DNA from: Butyrivibrio sp. AC2005
GTDB taxonomy: Bacteria > Bacillota > Clostridia > Lachnospirales > Lachnospiraceae
Direction: 5' to 3'
Assembly: GCF_000424145.1 (NCBI RefSeq)
Contig: NZ_KE384138.1
Span: 286,090-350,089, forward strand
DNA: 64,000 nt
Shown here: positions 15,045 through 24,202 of the stretch, in pieces
Layout: each line of letters begins with the position of its first letter
How positions within the stretch are numbered: position 1 is the first letter of the stretch
Translations under genes and position numbers: made by a program
Notes under the pieces: model-generated
Databases searched by the model: none
What the model saw: the letters and a program-made list of their open reading frames with translations, nothing else
What the model was told of the DNA's origin: nothing

Positions 15045-17201
15045 TCAAGCCTCAGTAAGCTTCACCTTAAAAGAAATCTGTCTGGGCGTCTCCATCTCAT
15101 CAAACTGTACGAGGTAGCAGCCATCTACCGCGTCCACCTCAAGAATCGTTCCGATGCCAAGAATAGCATGCTGCACACGTAGTCCAGGCTCGAGGAGATT
15201 TACCTTCTCTGATCCTTTTAAGTGTCTCGAGTCGTTATCGATATATTTCCGCACGGCTGTCATCATGGAATCATCCGGTTTTTCTGTGAATTCAATATAA
15301 TCAGGATCGATGTCCAAAATGAACCTGGAAGGGTATCGGGGTATTCCTTCAAAATTCATTCCGCCTGCCTCTGTAATGTAAAGCCGCTTCTTTGCTCTTG
15401 TCATGGCAACAAAAGCAAGTCTTCTCTCCTCCTCCATTCCCTCCAGGGTACGAATCTTGCGCGAAGGAAAAATACCCTCATTCATGCCACACAGGAATAC
15501 ATAAGGAAACTCCAGACCCTTGGCAGCATGGACTGTCATGAGGCGTACTTTATCCTCGCTCCCGGCGTCTGAGTCAGCATTTGTGAAAAGTGCCACATGC
15601 CTTAAGTAATCCTCAAGTCCGACCTCCTCACCGCAGGTTGTCTCATATTCGAAAACAGACTGCTTCAGTTCTGCAAGATTATCAAGCCTGTCCTGAGCCC
15701 CCTCAGTTCTGAGCATCTCTTCATATCCGCTTTCATTAAGGATTTTGGCCAAAACCTCAGAAACAGGAAGTCCTTCATAGCCGTCAGCAAACTTCTCTAT
15801 GAGATCAACAAATCTCTTTGCCTTAGTCCCTTTCATAATTTCATTATCAAGGTTTTCACTGAGTGCCTTGTACAATGAGCAGCTGTTTTCCGCTGCATAC
15901 TGCTCAAGAAAAGACATTCGTCTTTTTCCAAGATTCCTCTTTGGCACATTCGCAATGCGTCTAAAGGAAATATCATCACGATAAACAATCATCCTCAGAT
16001 AACACAGCGCATCCTTGATTTCCATTCTGCCGAAAAACTGAACCCCGGAATAAATAGTATATGGAATCTTCTCCTTTAAAAGTCCCTCCTCAATAGTGCG
16101 GGTTACGTAATGTGCACGGTAAAGAATCGTCATATCGCGATACGGAATTCCCATTCCTTTCATGGCGAGAATCTCTCCCGTGATCCAGTCGGCTTCATCC
16201 GCAGTGTTTGGTGCAAGATGGCACAGCACACTATCTCCCGACGGCAGTGTAGGCACCAGTTCTTTTTTTATTCTCTGATTATTCTTATCAATCAGTGAAT
16301 TGACCGCCTTGAGAATCTCCGGTGTTGAACGATAGTTGTCGTTCATCATGATAGTTTTTACATCAGGAAAATTCTTATCAAAATCCAGCAGGTACTTAAC
16401 ATTCGCACCTCGCCAGGTGTAGATTGTCTGATCAGGGTCACCCACTATGAAAAGATTTTTATGATAACCTGATAAAACCTCCATTAGTTCGTACTGAAGG
16501 CTGTCAATATCCTGGAACTCGTCTATCATTATGTACTCAAGCCGTTTTTGCCACTTGAGTCTGATGTCTTCGTTTTGTGAAAAAATGTAGAGAGAAAACT
16601 TTATGAGATCATTATAATCAAGTCCAAAGCACTTCTTTTCCTGGTAAAGGTAGCCATAAAAAAGGATGTCCTTAACATCTGTAGCCTTGTCGTATTTTTC
16701 CTTCAAGGTCTCAAGAGACATGGTAATCATATCGAGGTAGTACTCCGGCTCCTCGAAAATCTTGCGAATCTCAAACATATCCCGTGCCTTGCTAAAGGTC
16801 ATGTCCCGAAGGGAGAGCCCTCTCTCCTCATAGATAATCTTAAGCATATCATCTATGTCTGAGTTATCGAGCACAAGGAAATTCTTGGGGTAGGAAACCG
16901 CGTGGGAATCCTCCTGCAGCACAGATACGCAGAATCCATGAAAAGTGTTGATATATCCGGTGTCATTATCGCCGGTCAGCCTATGGATTCGCTGCCTCAT
17001 CTCATTCGCTGATTTATTGGTAAAAGTCACACAGAGTATATGCCCGGGCATGATTCCAAGTCCGTTTACAAGATAAGCAAAGCGGTGTGACAAGGCTCTT
17101 GTCTTACCGCTTCCTGCTCCTGCTATAACGCGCACATAGCCTTCTGTTGACGTTACTGCCTCACGCTGCGCTTTATTCAAACCTTCAAGAATATCCTGCA
17201 T
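15045..17201 (-). CDS. UvrD/PcrA-family superfamily I DNA helicase
   Basis: The 718-aa protein has all the SF1A helicase landmarks: LNKAQREAV (Q motif), AGAGSGKT (Walker A), TFTNKSANEMRQRI, DEFQDIDSLQ (motif II), GDPDQTIYTWRGA (motif III), MTVHAAKGLEFPYVFL (motif V) and VAMTRAKKRL (motif VI). It ends in a PcrA-type C-terminal module (VQHAILGIGTILEVD), which in PcrA contacts RNA polymerase. It translocates 3-prime to 5-prime on single-stranded DNA in the family, for repair or collision resolution. I use the ATG at 17201 behind GGGAG; an upstream in-frame ATG would add 23 residues outside the conserved domain. It lies downstream of the SNF2 gene, separated by 156 bp. Confidence 0.88.
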   Translation of the reverse strand: MQDILEGLNKAQREAVTSTEGYVRVIAGAGSGKTRALSHRFAYLVNGLGIMPGHILCVTFTNKSANEMRQRIHRLTGDNDTGYINTFHGFCVSVLQEDSHAVSYPKNFLVLDNSDIDDMLKIIYEERGLSLRDMTFSKARDMFEIRKIFEEPEYYLDMITMSLETLKEKYDKATDVKDILFYGYLYQEKKCFGLDYNDLIKFSLYIFSQNEDIRLKWQKRLEYIMIDEFQDIDSLQYELMEVLSGYHKNLFIVGDPDQTIYTWRGANVKYLLDFDKNFPDVKTIMMNDNYRSTPEILKAVNSLIDKNNQRIKKELVPTLPSGDSVLCHLAPNTADEADWITGEILAMKGMGIPYRDMTILYRAHYVTRTIEEGLLKEKIPYTIYSGVQFFGRMEIKDALCYLRMIVYRDDISFRRIANVPKRNLGKRRMSFLEQYAAENSCSLYKALSENLDNEIMKGTKAKRFVDLIEKFADGYEGLPVSEVLAKILNESGYEEMLRTEGAQDRLDNLAELKQSVFEYETTCGEEVGLEDYLRHVALFTNADSDAGSEDKVRLMTVHAAKGLEFPYVFLCGMNEGIFPSRKIRTLEGMEEERRLAFVAMTRAKKRLYITEAGGMNFEGIPRYPSRFILDIDPDYIEFTEKPDDSMMTAVRKYIDNDSRHLKGSEKVNLLEPGLRVQHAILGIGTILEVDAVDGCYLVQFDEMETPRQISFKVKLTEA

Positions 17202-17357
17202 AACTGCTCCCTGTAGCATTTCATAGATTCTGTTTTTCATCAGAAAAACGGGAATCTGATACATAATCATTTAACAAAAAATGTACCAAACAAATGTTCT
17301 GAGAGCAAGACTTTTGTTAATCTATACCTCTCCGCTTTCCTACAGTTATAGCCTCCA

Positions 17358-19514
17358 TCACATAACCACAGCAGGCAGGTATTTCTTATTTTCTTCCTCT
17401 ATAACCTGCTTAATCCAGTCATTATCCATGATGTTTTCAGCGGCACCGGCGATAGAAGAATCGGCCGCAAAATTATCAAACTCCGCTGTTTTTTCAGCCA
17501 GAATTGCCATCATTTTTTCATCGACAGTATCCGGGCAAAGAAGATGATAAACAAGAACGTTTTTCACCTGTCCCATTCTGTAAACTCTTGAGAGTGCCTG
17601 GTTTGTGAGGGAAGGTTTTATCTGAGGTTCGCAAAAAATCACTATGCTTGCCGCCTGAATATTAAGCCCTACTCCGCCTGCCTGAATCTGGCATACGAGA
17701 ACACTGCCATCCTCCGATTCCGAAAAGGCATCCACGATAGCCTGCCGGTTCTCCATCTTCGTCTCACCGCTTATTACGCCGGCACACCTTTCACCGAAAA
17801 GGCTGCTCACCTTTGCAACAGTATCTCTGAAAAATGAATAAATAACAACTTTTCGTCCTTCATCACGGGCTTCCTCGCAGAGCTCCAAAAGTCTTACGGC
17901 CTTGGACGACGTCTTCATATCCGTCTGTAAAAATGATACTCTCCGCATGTCTGCAAAGTTTCCACCCATAATTGCAGCAACGTAAGATGACTTGTCTTCA
18001 TCACTCATGGCACACCATTCTTCACGTTCCTCAATAGGTGGAAGCTCTGTTAAAACCTGCTGCCTTGTACGTCTTAAATAAACAGGTGACAGTTTTTCCT
18101 TAAATTCAGGAAGACTGCTGATATGCGCAAGACTCTTTACCTCTTCTGTCATGTCGGGGCGCACAAAATCAATGAGATTGCACATTTCCTCAACCCTGTT
18201 TTCAAGCGGAGTTCCTGTCATCATAAGTATGCGACCGGACTCGTTATCAAGCCTTCTGATATACATGGTTCTCTTGGCGTCCGGATTTTTCATGTAGTGC
18301 GCCTCGTCCACCACCAGCATGGACAGGTGCATGTGGTTGTCTATTCCGTCGACGATTTTCCCCATGGATTCGTAGTTGGTTATAGCAACTCCGCCGCCAT
18401 TTCGCCAGCCCAAAAAAGAATCATCAAGCCCGCTTCCATGAAGTATATATGTTTTGAGAGCACCACTCTCGCTCAGATCTCCTGTGAATTTCTTAATCTC
18501 CCTGGCCCAGTTAATGATCACGCTGGCAGGGCATATGATAAGAAAATGCGGTTTTTCCTCAATCGCGGCAATATGCGTCATCGCTGCAATCGCCTGGATT
18601 GTTTTACCAAGTCCCATCTCGTCTCCAAGAAGAACCTTTTCCTGATGGATTATATATTTTACGCCAAAGTTCTGATAGGCACGAAGATTCCCTGTAAATC
18701 CCGATAGGTTTAGCTCAACATTCTGAACCTCCGATGCTAGCCCCATGGGAATACTGTCATATAGAAAAGGTCTGTTGCCCGAGTCCGCTCCGAGATTTTC
18801 AAGAAGTGCATAAAAATCGGCACTGCTTTTCCTGAATTCAGGCAGTGCAACGTGCTGCGTGATGCGGATAGCTTCCTCATAACTGTCAAGATGACGCACC
18901 AGCTTCTCAAAGAACGGGCTGTAATAGAAGTTTGAAAGGGCATCAACAACCGCTAAGGTCGCCTGTTTTTTTGCTGAACCCGAAAAGAACCAGTGAACAC
19001 CATTCCTGATGATCTTCTCACTACTGATTTTCATATAAAAATTCCTGAAGTTAGCAGAGTCTTCCCTGGCAGCTATTCTGGTGTGCTCACTTTTCATATA
19101 CCGAAAAAGTTCGGTAATAAGCTCAGCATCACTCTCCTCAAGTCTTACCGACGCCCTCGCAGCAAGACTGTTGGCAAATTCTGTCACAATATTATGTATT
19201 GCTTCAAGCTGCTTCTCACCAATCCCATCAACCTTAAGGAGGTCAGCATCCGTTGCCATGGCTACATCCCCTAAGTTGTTATACCCTGCATCCATCAGAG
19301 CTGAAACTCTGATTCCGACCTTGGCTTTTTTAAATTCGTCAGTGGAAATACCGGCCAGCTTTTTTCTGGCATCTCCTGCAGTTTTCCGGGCACACAGATG
19401 CTTTATGTTGTTTTCCTGAATCTGCTTGTCTGCATACATACTTGCAAAGGCATTATCTATATCGCTCATTGTTTTTGTGAGCTTATTTAAATTGTTGAAA
19501 TCAGGTTTACGCAT
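17358..19514 (-). CDS. SNF2/Rad54-family DNA-dependent ATPase
   Basis: The 718-aa protein carries a SNF2 motor: DEMGLGKTIQAIAAM (Walker A), ICPASVIINWAREI, VVDEAHYMKNP (DEAH box), MTGTPLENRVEEM and the C-terminal half with VCQIQAGGVGLNIQAAS and ALSRVYRMGQ. The N-terminal third contains a helix-hairpin-helix-like stretch (LLKVDGIGEKQLEAI, about residue 95), suggesting DNA contact. Bacterial SNF2 proteins act on protein-DNA or polymerase-DNA complexes; the target here is unknown. It is shorter than HepA/RapA (about 970 aa) and lacks a SWIM zinc domain. The gene is divergent from the XRE regulator at 19691. An AGAGGA site lies about 12 bp before the ATG. Confidence 0.87.
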   Translation of the reverse strand: MRKPDFNNLNKLTKTMSDIDNAFASMYADKQIQENNIKHLCARKTAGDARKKLAGISTDEFKKAKVGIRVSALMDAGYNNLGDVAMATDADLLKVDGIGEKQLEAIHNIVTEFANSLAARASVRLEESDAELITELFRYMKSEHTRIAAREDSANFRNFYMKISSEKIIRNGVHWFFSGSAKKQATLAVVDALSNFYYSPFFEKLVRHLDSYEEAIRITQHVALPEFRKSSADFYALLENLGADSGNRPFLYDSIPMGLASEVQNVELNLSGFTGNLRAYQNFGVKYIIHQEKVLLGDEMGLGKTIQAIAAMTHIAAIEEKPHFLIICPASVIINWAREIKKFTGDLSESGALKTYILHGSGLDDSFLGWRNGGGVAITNYESMGKIVDGIDNHMHLSMLVVDEAHYMKNPDAKRTMYIRRLDNESGRILMMTGTPLENRVEEMCNLIDFVRPDMTEEVKSLAHISSLPEFKEKLSPVYLRRTRQQVLTELPPIEEREEWCAMSDEDKSSYVAAIMGGNFADMRRVSFLQTDMKTSSKAVRLLELCEEARDEGRKVVIYSFFRDTVAKVSSLFGERCAGVISGETKMENRQAIVDAFSESEDGSVLVCQIQAGGVGLNIQAASIVIFCEPQIKPSLTNQALSRVYRMGQVKNVLVYHLLCPDTVDEKMMAILAEKTAEFDNFAADSSIAGAAENIMDNDWIKQVIEEENKKYLPAVVM

Positions 19515-19690
19515 ATTTTTATAATCCTCTGTTTGCTGAGTCTTATTCTATTTTAACAACTGCACAAAACATTCGCCATACTCGTATGAATTACAATTAT
19601 TTCAATTGCCTATAATTATATAGCTTATAGTATATGTATGACTTACATTTTCAGTTAAACTATCCCTATACCTTAAGGGAGACATGGTTC

Positions 19691-20116
19691 ATGAGCGAAG
19701 ATAACATTCTGATTGCTGCAAAACTTAAAGAACTTCGTAAAGCGCATGGATATACGCAGGATTTTGTAGCTGCAAATATCGATGTTAAACAGCCGACCTA
19801 TCAGCAATATGAAAGCGGAAAACGCAAGCCCAGTACTACATCTCTGTATAAGCTTGCAAATTTTTACGGTCTCACCACTGATGAACTTCTTAAGTTATGC
19901 ATCCCTCTCGATAATGAGATATACTTTGATGCACCTGAAACTACCATCAGAACTTTGGAGGAGGCTGAGCTTACATCCTATGGTTCCTCTGAAAAATTCA
20001 AAAAGTTCAGTGCATGGGAAATACAGATGCTCTTCTATTTTTCAAAATTAAGTGAGACTTCTCAAAAAGAACTTATCGAATATGCGAAATTCAAAATAGA
20101 ACAGGAAAAGAAATGA
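19691..20116 (+). CDS. XRE-family helix-turn-helix regulator
   Basis: The 141-aa protein has a Cro/C1-type HTH at residues 8-65 (KLKELRKAHGYTQDFVAANI then PTYQQYESGKRKPS, ending with LANFYGLTTDELL). The C-terminal half is helical and may dimerise. I chose the ATG at 19691 with GGGAG 10 bp upstream; a longer frame from 19634 has no binding site. It is transcribed divergently from the SNF2 gene. The 176-bp gap contains CATACTCGTATG (19578-19589), a short palindrome that could be an operator. The gene is followed by a terminator hairpin. Confidence 0.82.
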   Translation: MSEDNILIAAKLKELRKAHGYTQDFVAANIDVKQPTYQQYESGKRKPSTTSLYKLANFYGLTTDELLKLCIPLDNEIYFDAPETTIRTLEEAELTSYGSSEKFKKFSAWEIQMLFYFSKLSETSQKELIEYAKFKIEQEKK

Positions 20117-20118
20117 AA

Positions 20119-20165
20119 AAAAAGACGCTGCCTTTGATTAAAAATCTTTGCAACGTCTTTTTATT
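20119..20165 (+). terminator. Terminator between the XRE regulator and the DMT exporter
   Basis: AAAAAGACGCTGC (20119-20131) pairs with GCAACGTCTTTTT (20150-20162) with one mismatch; the plus strand ends in a run of T. The position just after the XRE stop codon makes it likely that the exporter is transcribed separately and that its real start lies after this structure. Confidence 0.75.
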
Positions 20166-20202
20166 TGCGATTTTTTGTGTTTCTGATATCATAGAACTCA
20201 TT

Positions 20203-21138
20203 ATGAATAACACACTCTCTTCAAGTATTAAAAGTGCATTATTGCTTTTTCTGGCATCTGTCGTATGGGGCGCAGCATTTGTTGCGCAATCAATAGCAGG
20301 TGGCAACGTCGGAACATTCACCTTTAATGGTATCCGTTTTCTAATCGGCGGTCTTTGCCTGCTTCCATTTGTAATAAAAAACAAGGGCATTTCTAACAGC
20401 CTTGATAATAATAGCCATATCTCTTACAGTATTCCAACTGATAAACTGATAGGTGGTACCATTTGCGGAATAGCGCTTTTTCTTGCATCTACTTTTCAGC
20501 AGTATGGTATTGAGCTTGGAGCTGACGCAGGTGAAGCCGGTTTTCTTACGGCATGCTACATCGTTCTTGTCCCTATCCTCGGAATATTTATAGGTCGCAA
20601 GTGCTCCGCTCTCGTATGGCCTGCTGTAGCAATCGCCCTGGTTGGCCTTTACCTTCTCTGCTTTCCATCCTGGGGACAGTGGCTTAGTATTTCAACTGCT
20701 GATCTTGCACTCCTTGGCTGCGCCTTCATGTTCTCTATTCAGATTCTCTGCGTTGACTACTACGCTCCAAAGATGAGTCCTGTAGCACTGGCATGCGTGC
20801 AGTTCTTTGTCAGCGGCTTTCTGTCACTGATCGCTGCATTCATTTTTGATTTTTATCCTGATCCTTCTGCATGGATACAGGCTCTATCCATCCCATCTTC
20901 ATGGATTTCCATCCTCTATACAGGACTTTTTTCCTGCGGAGTCGGATATACACTTCAGGCCGTTGGGCAGCGAAACCTTAACCCAGCCATCGCTTCGCTC
21001 ATCATGAGCCTTGAATCTGTTTTTTCAACTATATTCGGATGGCTGATTCTTCATCAGGTCATGACCGGACGCGAAGCACTTGGTTGTGCCTTCATCTTCG
21101 CAGCCGTAATAATCGCCCAACTACCGGTTCTAAAATAA
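20203..21138 (+). CDS. EamA/DMT-superfamily transporter
   Basis: The 311-aa membrane protein has about ten hydrophobic segments arranged as two EamA repeats (ASVVWGAAFVAQSIAG in the first and GYTLQAVGQRNLNPAIASL in the second). The family exports or imports small metabolites such as amino acids; substrate unknown. The frame is open from an ATG at 20113 that overlaps the XRE stop codon, but that start lies inside the terminator hairpin, so I prefer the ATG at 20203, which matches the usual N-terminus. No good ribosome binding site precedes it. The gene converges on the MATE exporter across a very long inverted repeat. Confidence 0.82.
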   Translation: MNNTLSSSIKSALLLFLASVVWGAAFVAQSIAGGNVGTFTFNGIRFLIGGLCLLPFVIKNKGISNSLDNNSHISYSIPTDKLIGGTICGIALFLASTFQQYGIELGADAGEAGFLTACYIVLVPILGIFIGRKCSALVWPAVAIALVGLYLLCFPSWGQWLSISTADLALLGCAFMFSIQILCVDYYAPKMSPVALACVQFFVSGFLSLIAAFIFDFYPDPSAWIQALSIPSSWISILYTGLFSCGVGYTLQAVGQRNLNPAIASLIMSLESVFSTIFGWLILHQVMTGREALGCAFIFAAVIIAQLPVLK

Positions 21139-21356
21139 AAACAGCCTCGAGGCGGTCGCCCCATGGGTATCAGAAATTTGGAGTTCTCGGACGAGGAGAT
21201 GATTTTCAAAATTTAATAAAAATGGATGCCGATTGTCCCGAGTGACTACGAGATGAGGCATCCATTTTTTTATAATTTTAGAAAATCACGACGCAGACGT
21301 AAACCCAAATTTCTTATACCCATGGGGCAACTCGCCTCGGGGCTGATTTTTTACAG
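21139..21356. repeat. About 210-bp imperfect inverted repeat between convergent genes
   Basis: The outer arms, about 45 bp each, pair nearly without gaps: 21138-21182 (containing GCCCCATGGGTAT and AGAAATTTGG) and 21302-21353 (CCAAATTTCT and ATACCCATGGGGC). An inner stem joins GATTTTC...AATGGATGCC (21201-21230) with GGCATCCATT...GAAAATC (21257-21287). The central loop is about 26 nt. Both ends run into T-tracts outward, so it can serve as a bidirectional terminator for the DMT and MATE genes. It is far longer than an intrinsic terminator needs to be, which suggests a MITE-like insertion. No coding sequence is visible in it. Confidence 0.88.
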
Positions 21357-21359
21357 TAT

Positions 21360-22724
21360 TTACTCCTCCACCAGTGTCTTTACCTTCTTGCCGTAAACTC
21401 TCTTGAAGAAGAATCCTGAAAGAATAAGTGAAGCAATCTCAGCAATGGGGAATGCCCACCATACCATGTTTACATCACCGGTCTGAGCAAGCAGCCAGGC
21501 TGCAGGAATCAGAACCACGAGCTGACGTCCTACAGAAACAACCAGTGAATATATACTCTCCGAAAAGGCCTGGAACACAGATCCCATTGCAATACAAATG
21601 CCGGCAATAGGGAAACTCAGGCTTATAATCCTAAGCGCAGGTTTTCCAATATTTATCATAGCAAGCGATGCGTTGAAAAGTCCAAGCAGCCTGTCAGGGA
21701 AAATCTGGAAGGTAATGGTTCCGATTATCATAATCGTAAAAGCAAGTCCCATTGAAAACTTAAGCGCTTCCTCAATTCTCTTTTTCTTTCTGGCTCCAAA
21801 ATTATAAGCAAGCACAGGAATAAGACCGTTGTTAAGACCGAACACCGGCATGAAGAAAAAGCTCTGAAGCTTGAAATATACACCAAATACCGCTGTTGCA
21901 GTAGTTGAGAATGTAATCAGAATCAGATTCATTGCATAGGTCATGAGTGATCCGATCGACATCATCAAAATTGATGGTATACCTACGTAATAGATCTCCT
22001 TTACCACATCTGCTCTGGGACTAAAAATCAGGGAAGGTCTCAGATGAATGTCAGGGTTAAGACTCATATTACAGTAAAGACCTAGACATGATCCTACTAT
22101 CTGTCCGATAACCGTCGCAAGTGCTGCACCTGCAACTCCCATCTTGGGAAGACCAAACATTCCAAAAATAAGAATGGGATCCATTACAATATTTATTATC
22201 GCTCCGGACATCTGCGAATACATACTGTACAGCGTACGTCCTGTGGACTGAAGCATTCTCTCGAAAGTCATCTGGCAGAAAAGTCCTATTGAGCAGCAGC
22301 AGATAATGCTAAGGTAAGACATTCCGTACTCAATGATCTTTTCATCATTTGTCTGTGTCATCAGGAACGGTCTGGCAACAAACAGTCCTATAAGCAGGAA
22401 AATAGCGTAATTTATGAAGGTAAGCATAAGCGTAGTATTCGCTGCCCTGTCTGCTCTGTCAAAATTCTTCTCACCCAGTGATCTTGAAAGCAGTGCATTC
22501 ATACCGACTCCTGTACCTGAGCCAAGAGCGATCATAAGATTCTGCAACGGAAACGCAAGCGTAACCGCAGTAAGTGCGCCCTCATTGATCTGTGCAACGA
22601 AAATACTGTCCACCACATTGTAAAGTGCCTGCACCAGCATTGATGCCATCATAGGCAACGACATTGATACTATAAGCGGTTTTATCCGCATTGTTCCCAT
22701 TCTGTTTTCAGTATAACCTGACAT
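21360..22724 (-). CDS. MATE-family multidrug/metabolite exporter
   Basis: The 454-aa protein has about twelve hydrophobic segments and two MATE repeats. Typical elements are SLPMMASMLVQALYNVVDSIFVA at the N-terminus, GSGTGVGMNALLSR and FGLPKMGVAGAALATVIGQ; in the second half there is FGLNNGLIPVLAYNFGARK. MATE proteins expel cationic drugs or metabolites using sodium or proton gradients. I chose the ATG at 22724, which follows GAGAGGTTATTT; the frame extends 12 codons further without a site. It is monocistronic. Confidence 0.9.
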   Translation of the reverse strand: MSGYTENRMGTMRIKPLIVSMSLPMMASMLVQALYNVVDSIFVAQINEGALTAVTLAFPLQNLMIALGSGTGVGMNALLSRSLGEKNFDRADRAANTTLMLTFINYAIFLLIGLFVARPFLMTQTNDEKIIEYGMSYLSIICCCSIGLFCQMTFERMLQSTGRTLYSMYSQMSGAIINIVMDPILIFGMFGLPKMGVAGAALATVIGQIVGSCLGLYCNMSLNPDIHLRPSLIFSPRADVVKEIYYVGIPSILMMSIGSLMTYAMNLILITFSTTATAVFGVYFKLQSFFFMPVFGLNNGLIPVLAYNFGARKKKRIEEALKFSMGLAFTIMIIGTITFQIFPDRLLGLFNASLAMINIGKPALRIISLSFPIAGICIAMGSVFQAFSESIYSLVVSVGRQLVVLIPAAWLLAQTGDVNMVWWAFPIAEIASLILSGFFFKRVYGKKVKTLVEE

Positions 22725-22790
22725 AAATAACCTCTCGTTCCTTATATTTCTTACATTCATGCAGTCAATGATAACTGCACATCTTTTTTA

Positions 22791-22828
22791 CTCAGTAAAA
22801 AAGAATGCCCCATCACAGACATTCTTTT
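22791..22828 (-). terminator. Terminator after the small secreted protein gene
   Basis: AAAAGAATG (22799-22807) pairs with CATTCTTTT (22820-22828), 12-nt loop, and the minus strand continues into TTTTTTAC. It lies 40 bp after the stop codon at 22868. Confidence 0.8.
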
Positions 22829-22867
22829 TCGCATGCTTAGTAATACTACTATAAACAAATAAATTAA

Positions 22868-23335
22868 TCAATTTTGTGTAGTCGCAGCAGCATCATCCGA
22901 ATTCAGATTATTCGGATCATAGGTACTTTTAATTCCTGCGGCTTTATTGAAAATCGTTGCCAGCGTTCTTCCGTCGTTAATATGAAGCTCGTGGCGATAC
23001 CATCCGCCGGAAACCTTTACGAACAGAAAACCGTCACATCTAACACTTGTTTTCTTTGAGCGCCTTACAGATTTATCAAGGAAATTAGCAAGTTCGCTTC
23101 CGTTGTAAATATATGCAGCGGGAATATACCATCCGTTGTACTTTCTAATGAAAGTATATTTTCCGTAGGTAACGGTAACATTGCCATCCGCGTCTTTTCC
23201 CACAGTGATATTCATCTGGTCTTCCTTGATTGCTGTCTTGCCCTTTGGCGCAGCAGCAGCCGGTATGGAAACCAGTGAAATTACAAGCGCAAACATCAGT
23301 AGCGCAGCACTCAGTTTTTTAAATAAGTTCCTCAT
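22868..23335 (-). CDS. Secreted protein with a duplicated YxFxxxxxGWY module
   Basis: The 155-aa precursor has a clear Sec signal peptide (MRNLFKKLSAALLMFALVIS, cleavage near PAAAA). The mature part contains two similar modules of about 45 residues: YTFIRKYNGWYIPAAYIYNG-SELANFLDKS and FLFVKVSGGWYRHELHINDG-RTLATIFNKA. Shared positions are the aromatic F(I/V)(R/K), GWY, a (Y/I)NDG-like turn, L and (L/F)xKS/A, so the domain arose by duplication. I do not recognise the family. No cell-wall binding motif is visible. The start has GTGGGG upstream. It is a plausible small exoprotein of unknown function. Confidence 0.7.
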   Translation of the reverse strand: MRNLFKKLSAALLMFALVISLVSIPAAAAPKGKTAIKEDQMNITVGKDADGNVTVTYGKYTFIRKYNGWYIPAAYIYNGSELANFLDKSVRRSKKTSVRCDGFLFVKVSGGWYRHELHINDGRTLATIFNKAAGIKSTYDPNNLNSDDAAATTQN

Positions 23336-23369
23336 AATACTTACCCCACTTTTCTTCCCGTGACAATAA

Positions 23370-24092
23370 CTATCCCCTTACAACTACTCCTTGTACGTCT
23401 TTCCCGATAAGCTTCATGAGCTTCTCTCTGGCTTCATCTCTGTTGTCAGCCTCAACCTCAACTCCAAAAGCGAACATCTTGACGCTTTCCATTTTTGCGT
23501 CATGTTCATCGAACTTCTCCTGCATAGCTGCAAGCGAATAATGTTGTCTCAGTTCTACAATATCCTTTGCAACAAAATCAGTGAGTTCTTTTTTCTCTTC
23601 ATCCGACGGCGAATATTTTTCAATTATTCGCATGGTTGATGCAACATTGAGATAGTCAGTGGCTATATATTCCTCAAGACTTTTCCAGTGAAGACCTTCC
23701 TCATCGGGCAGCTGTGACAATCTGCTATCGATATAATCATCAAAGGATATACCCTGACTTTCAAGCCAATCCAGAGCGTACATTTTCCATACACTCTCGC
23801 GTTTATCGAATATCTCCTGATCATTCAGGGACTGCATTTTTCTGAAAAGCTCCTCGGCCACCGGAACAATATCTTCCTGGGCAGCCCTTTTTATATTAAA
23901 TGCTCTTCCCGAATACTGCGAGCCATCCTTCACATTTTCAAGTGATAATGCAAAGGAGTTCTCATCAATGAGTGACATGGTTACCGCCAAATCGCCTAAT
24001 CGGGCAACACAAATACTGCGGTTTTTAAGTATCGTGTCCCGCTGCTTACAAAATGCATGTATCATAAATTCAGGCTTAATGTAGGTAAACAT
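23370..24092 (-). CDS. Hypothetical soluble protein, 240 aa
   Basis: The protein is soluble, charged and largely helical by composition, with no signal peptide, membrane span or known motif. The second half (about 100-240) is rich in Glu/Lys. The end, AFGVEVEADNRDEAREKLMKLIGKDV, looks like a small ferredoxin-fold-type motif (beta strand then helix), as in many short regulatory domains. The start is uncertain: the best site, AAAGGTGG, is 15 bp before the ATG, which is long. I cannot name the family. It lies between a small secreted protein gene and a GGDEF-EAL gene, all on the same strand, without evident operon structure. Confidence 0.65.
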   Translation of the reverse strand: MFTYIKPEFMIHAFCKQRDTILKNRSICVARLGDLAVTMSLIDENSFALSLENVKDGSQYSGRAFNIKRAAQEDIVPVAEELFRKMQSLNDQEIFDKRESVWKMYALDWLESQGISFDDYIDSRLSQLPDEEGLHWKSLEEYIATDYLNVASTMRIIEKYSPSDEEKKELTDFVAKDIVELRQHYSLAAMQEKFDEHDAKMESVKMFAFGVEVEADNRDEAREKLMKLIGKDVQGVVVRG

Positions 24093-24202
24093 GGTTTACA
24101 TTTGTATCCACCTTTCAATACAATCGCTCATCATGATTATAGAATATTTTGCAAAATAAAAAACACATTTTATAAAAATTTCATTATAAAATCAGAGCGT
24201 GT

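Noticed and set aside
20113..20202. Longer N-terminus of the DMT exporter with ATGA overlap to the XRE gene
   Set aside because: The segment contains a terminator hairpin with a T-run, and the usual DMT N-terminus begins at 20203. Kept as an alternative only.
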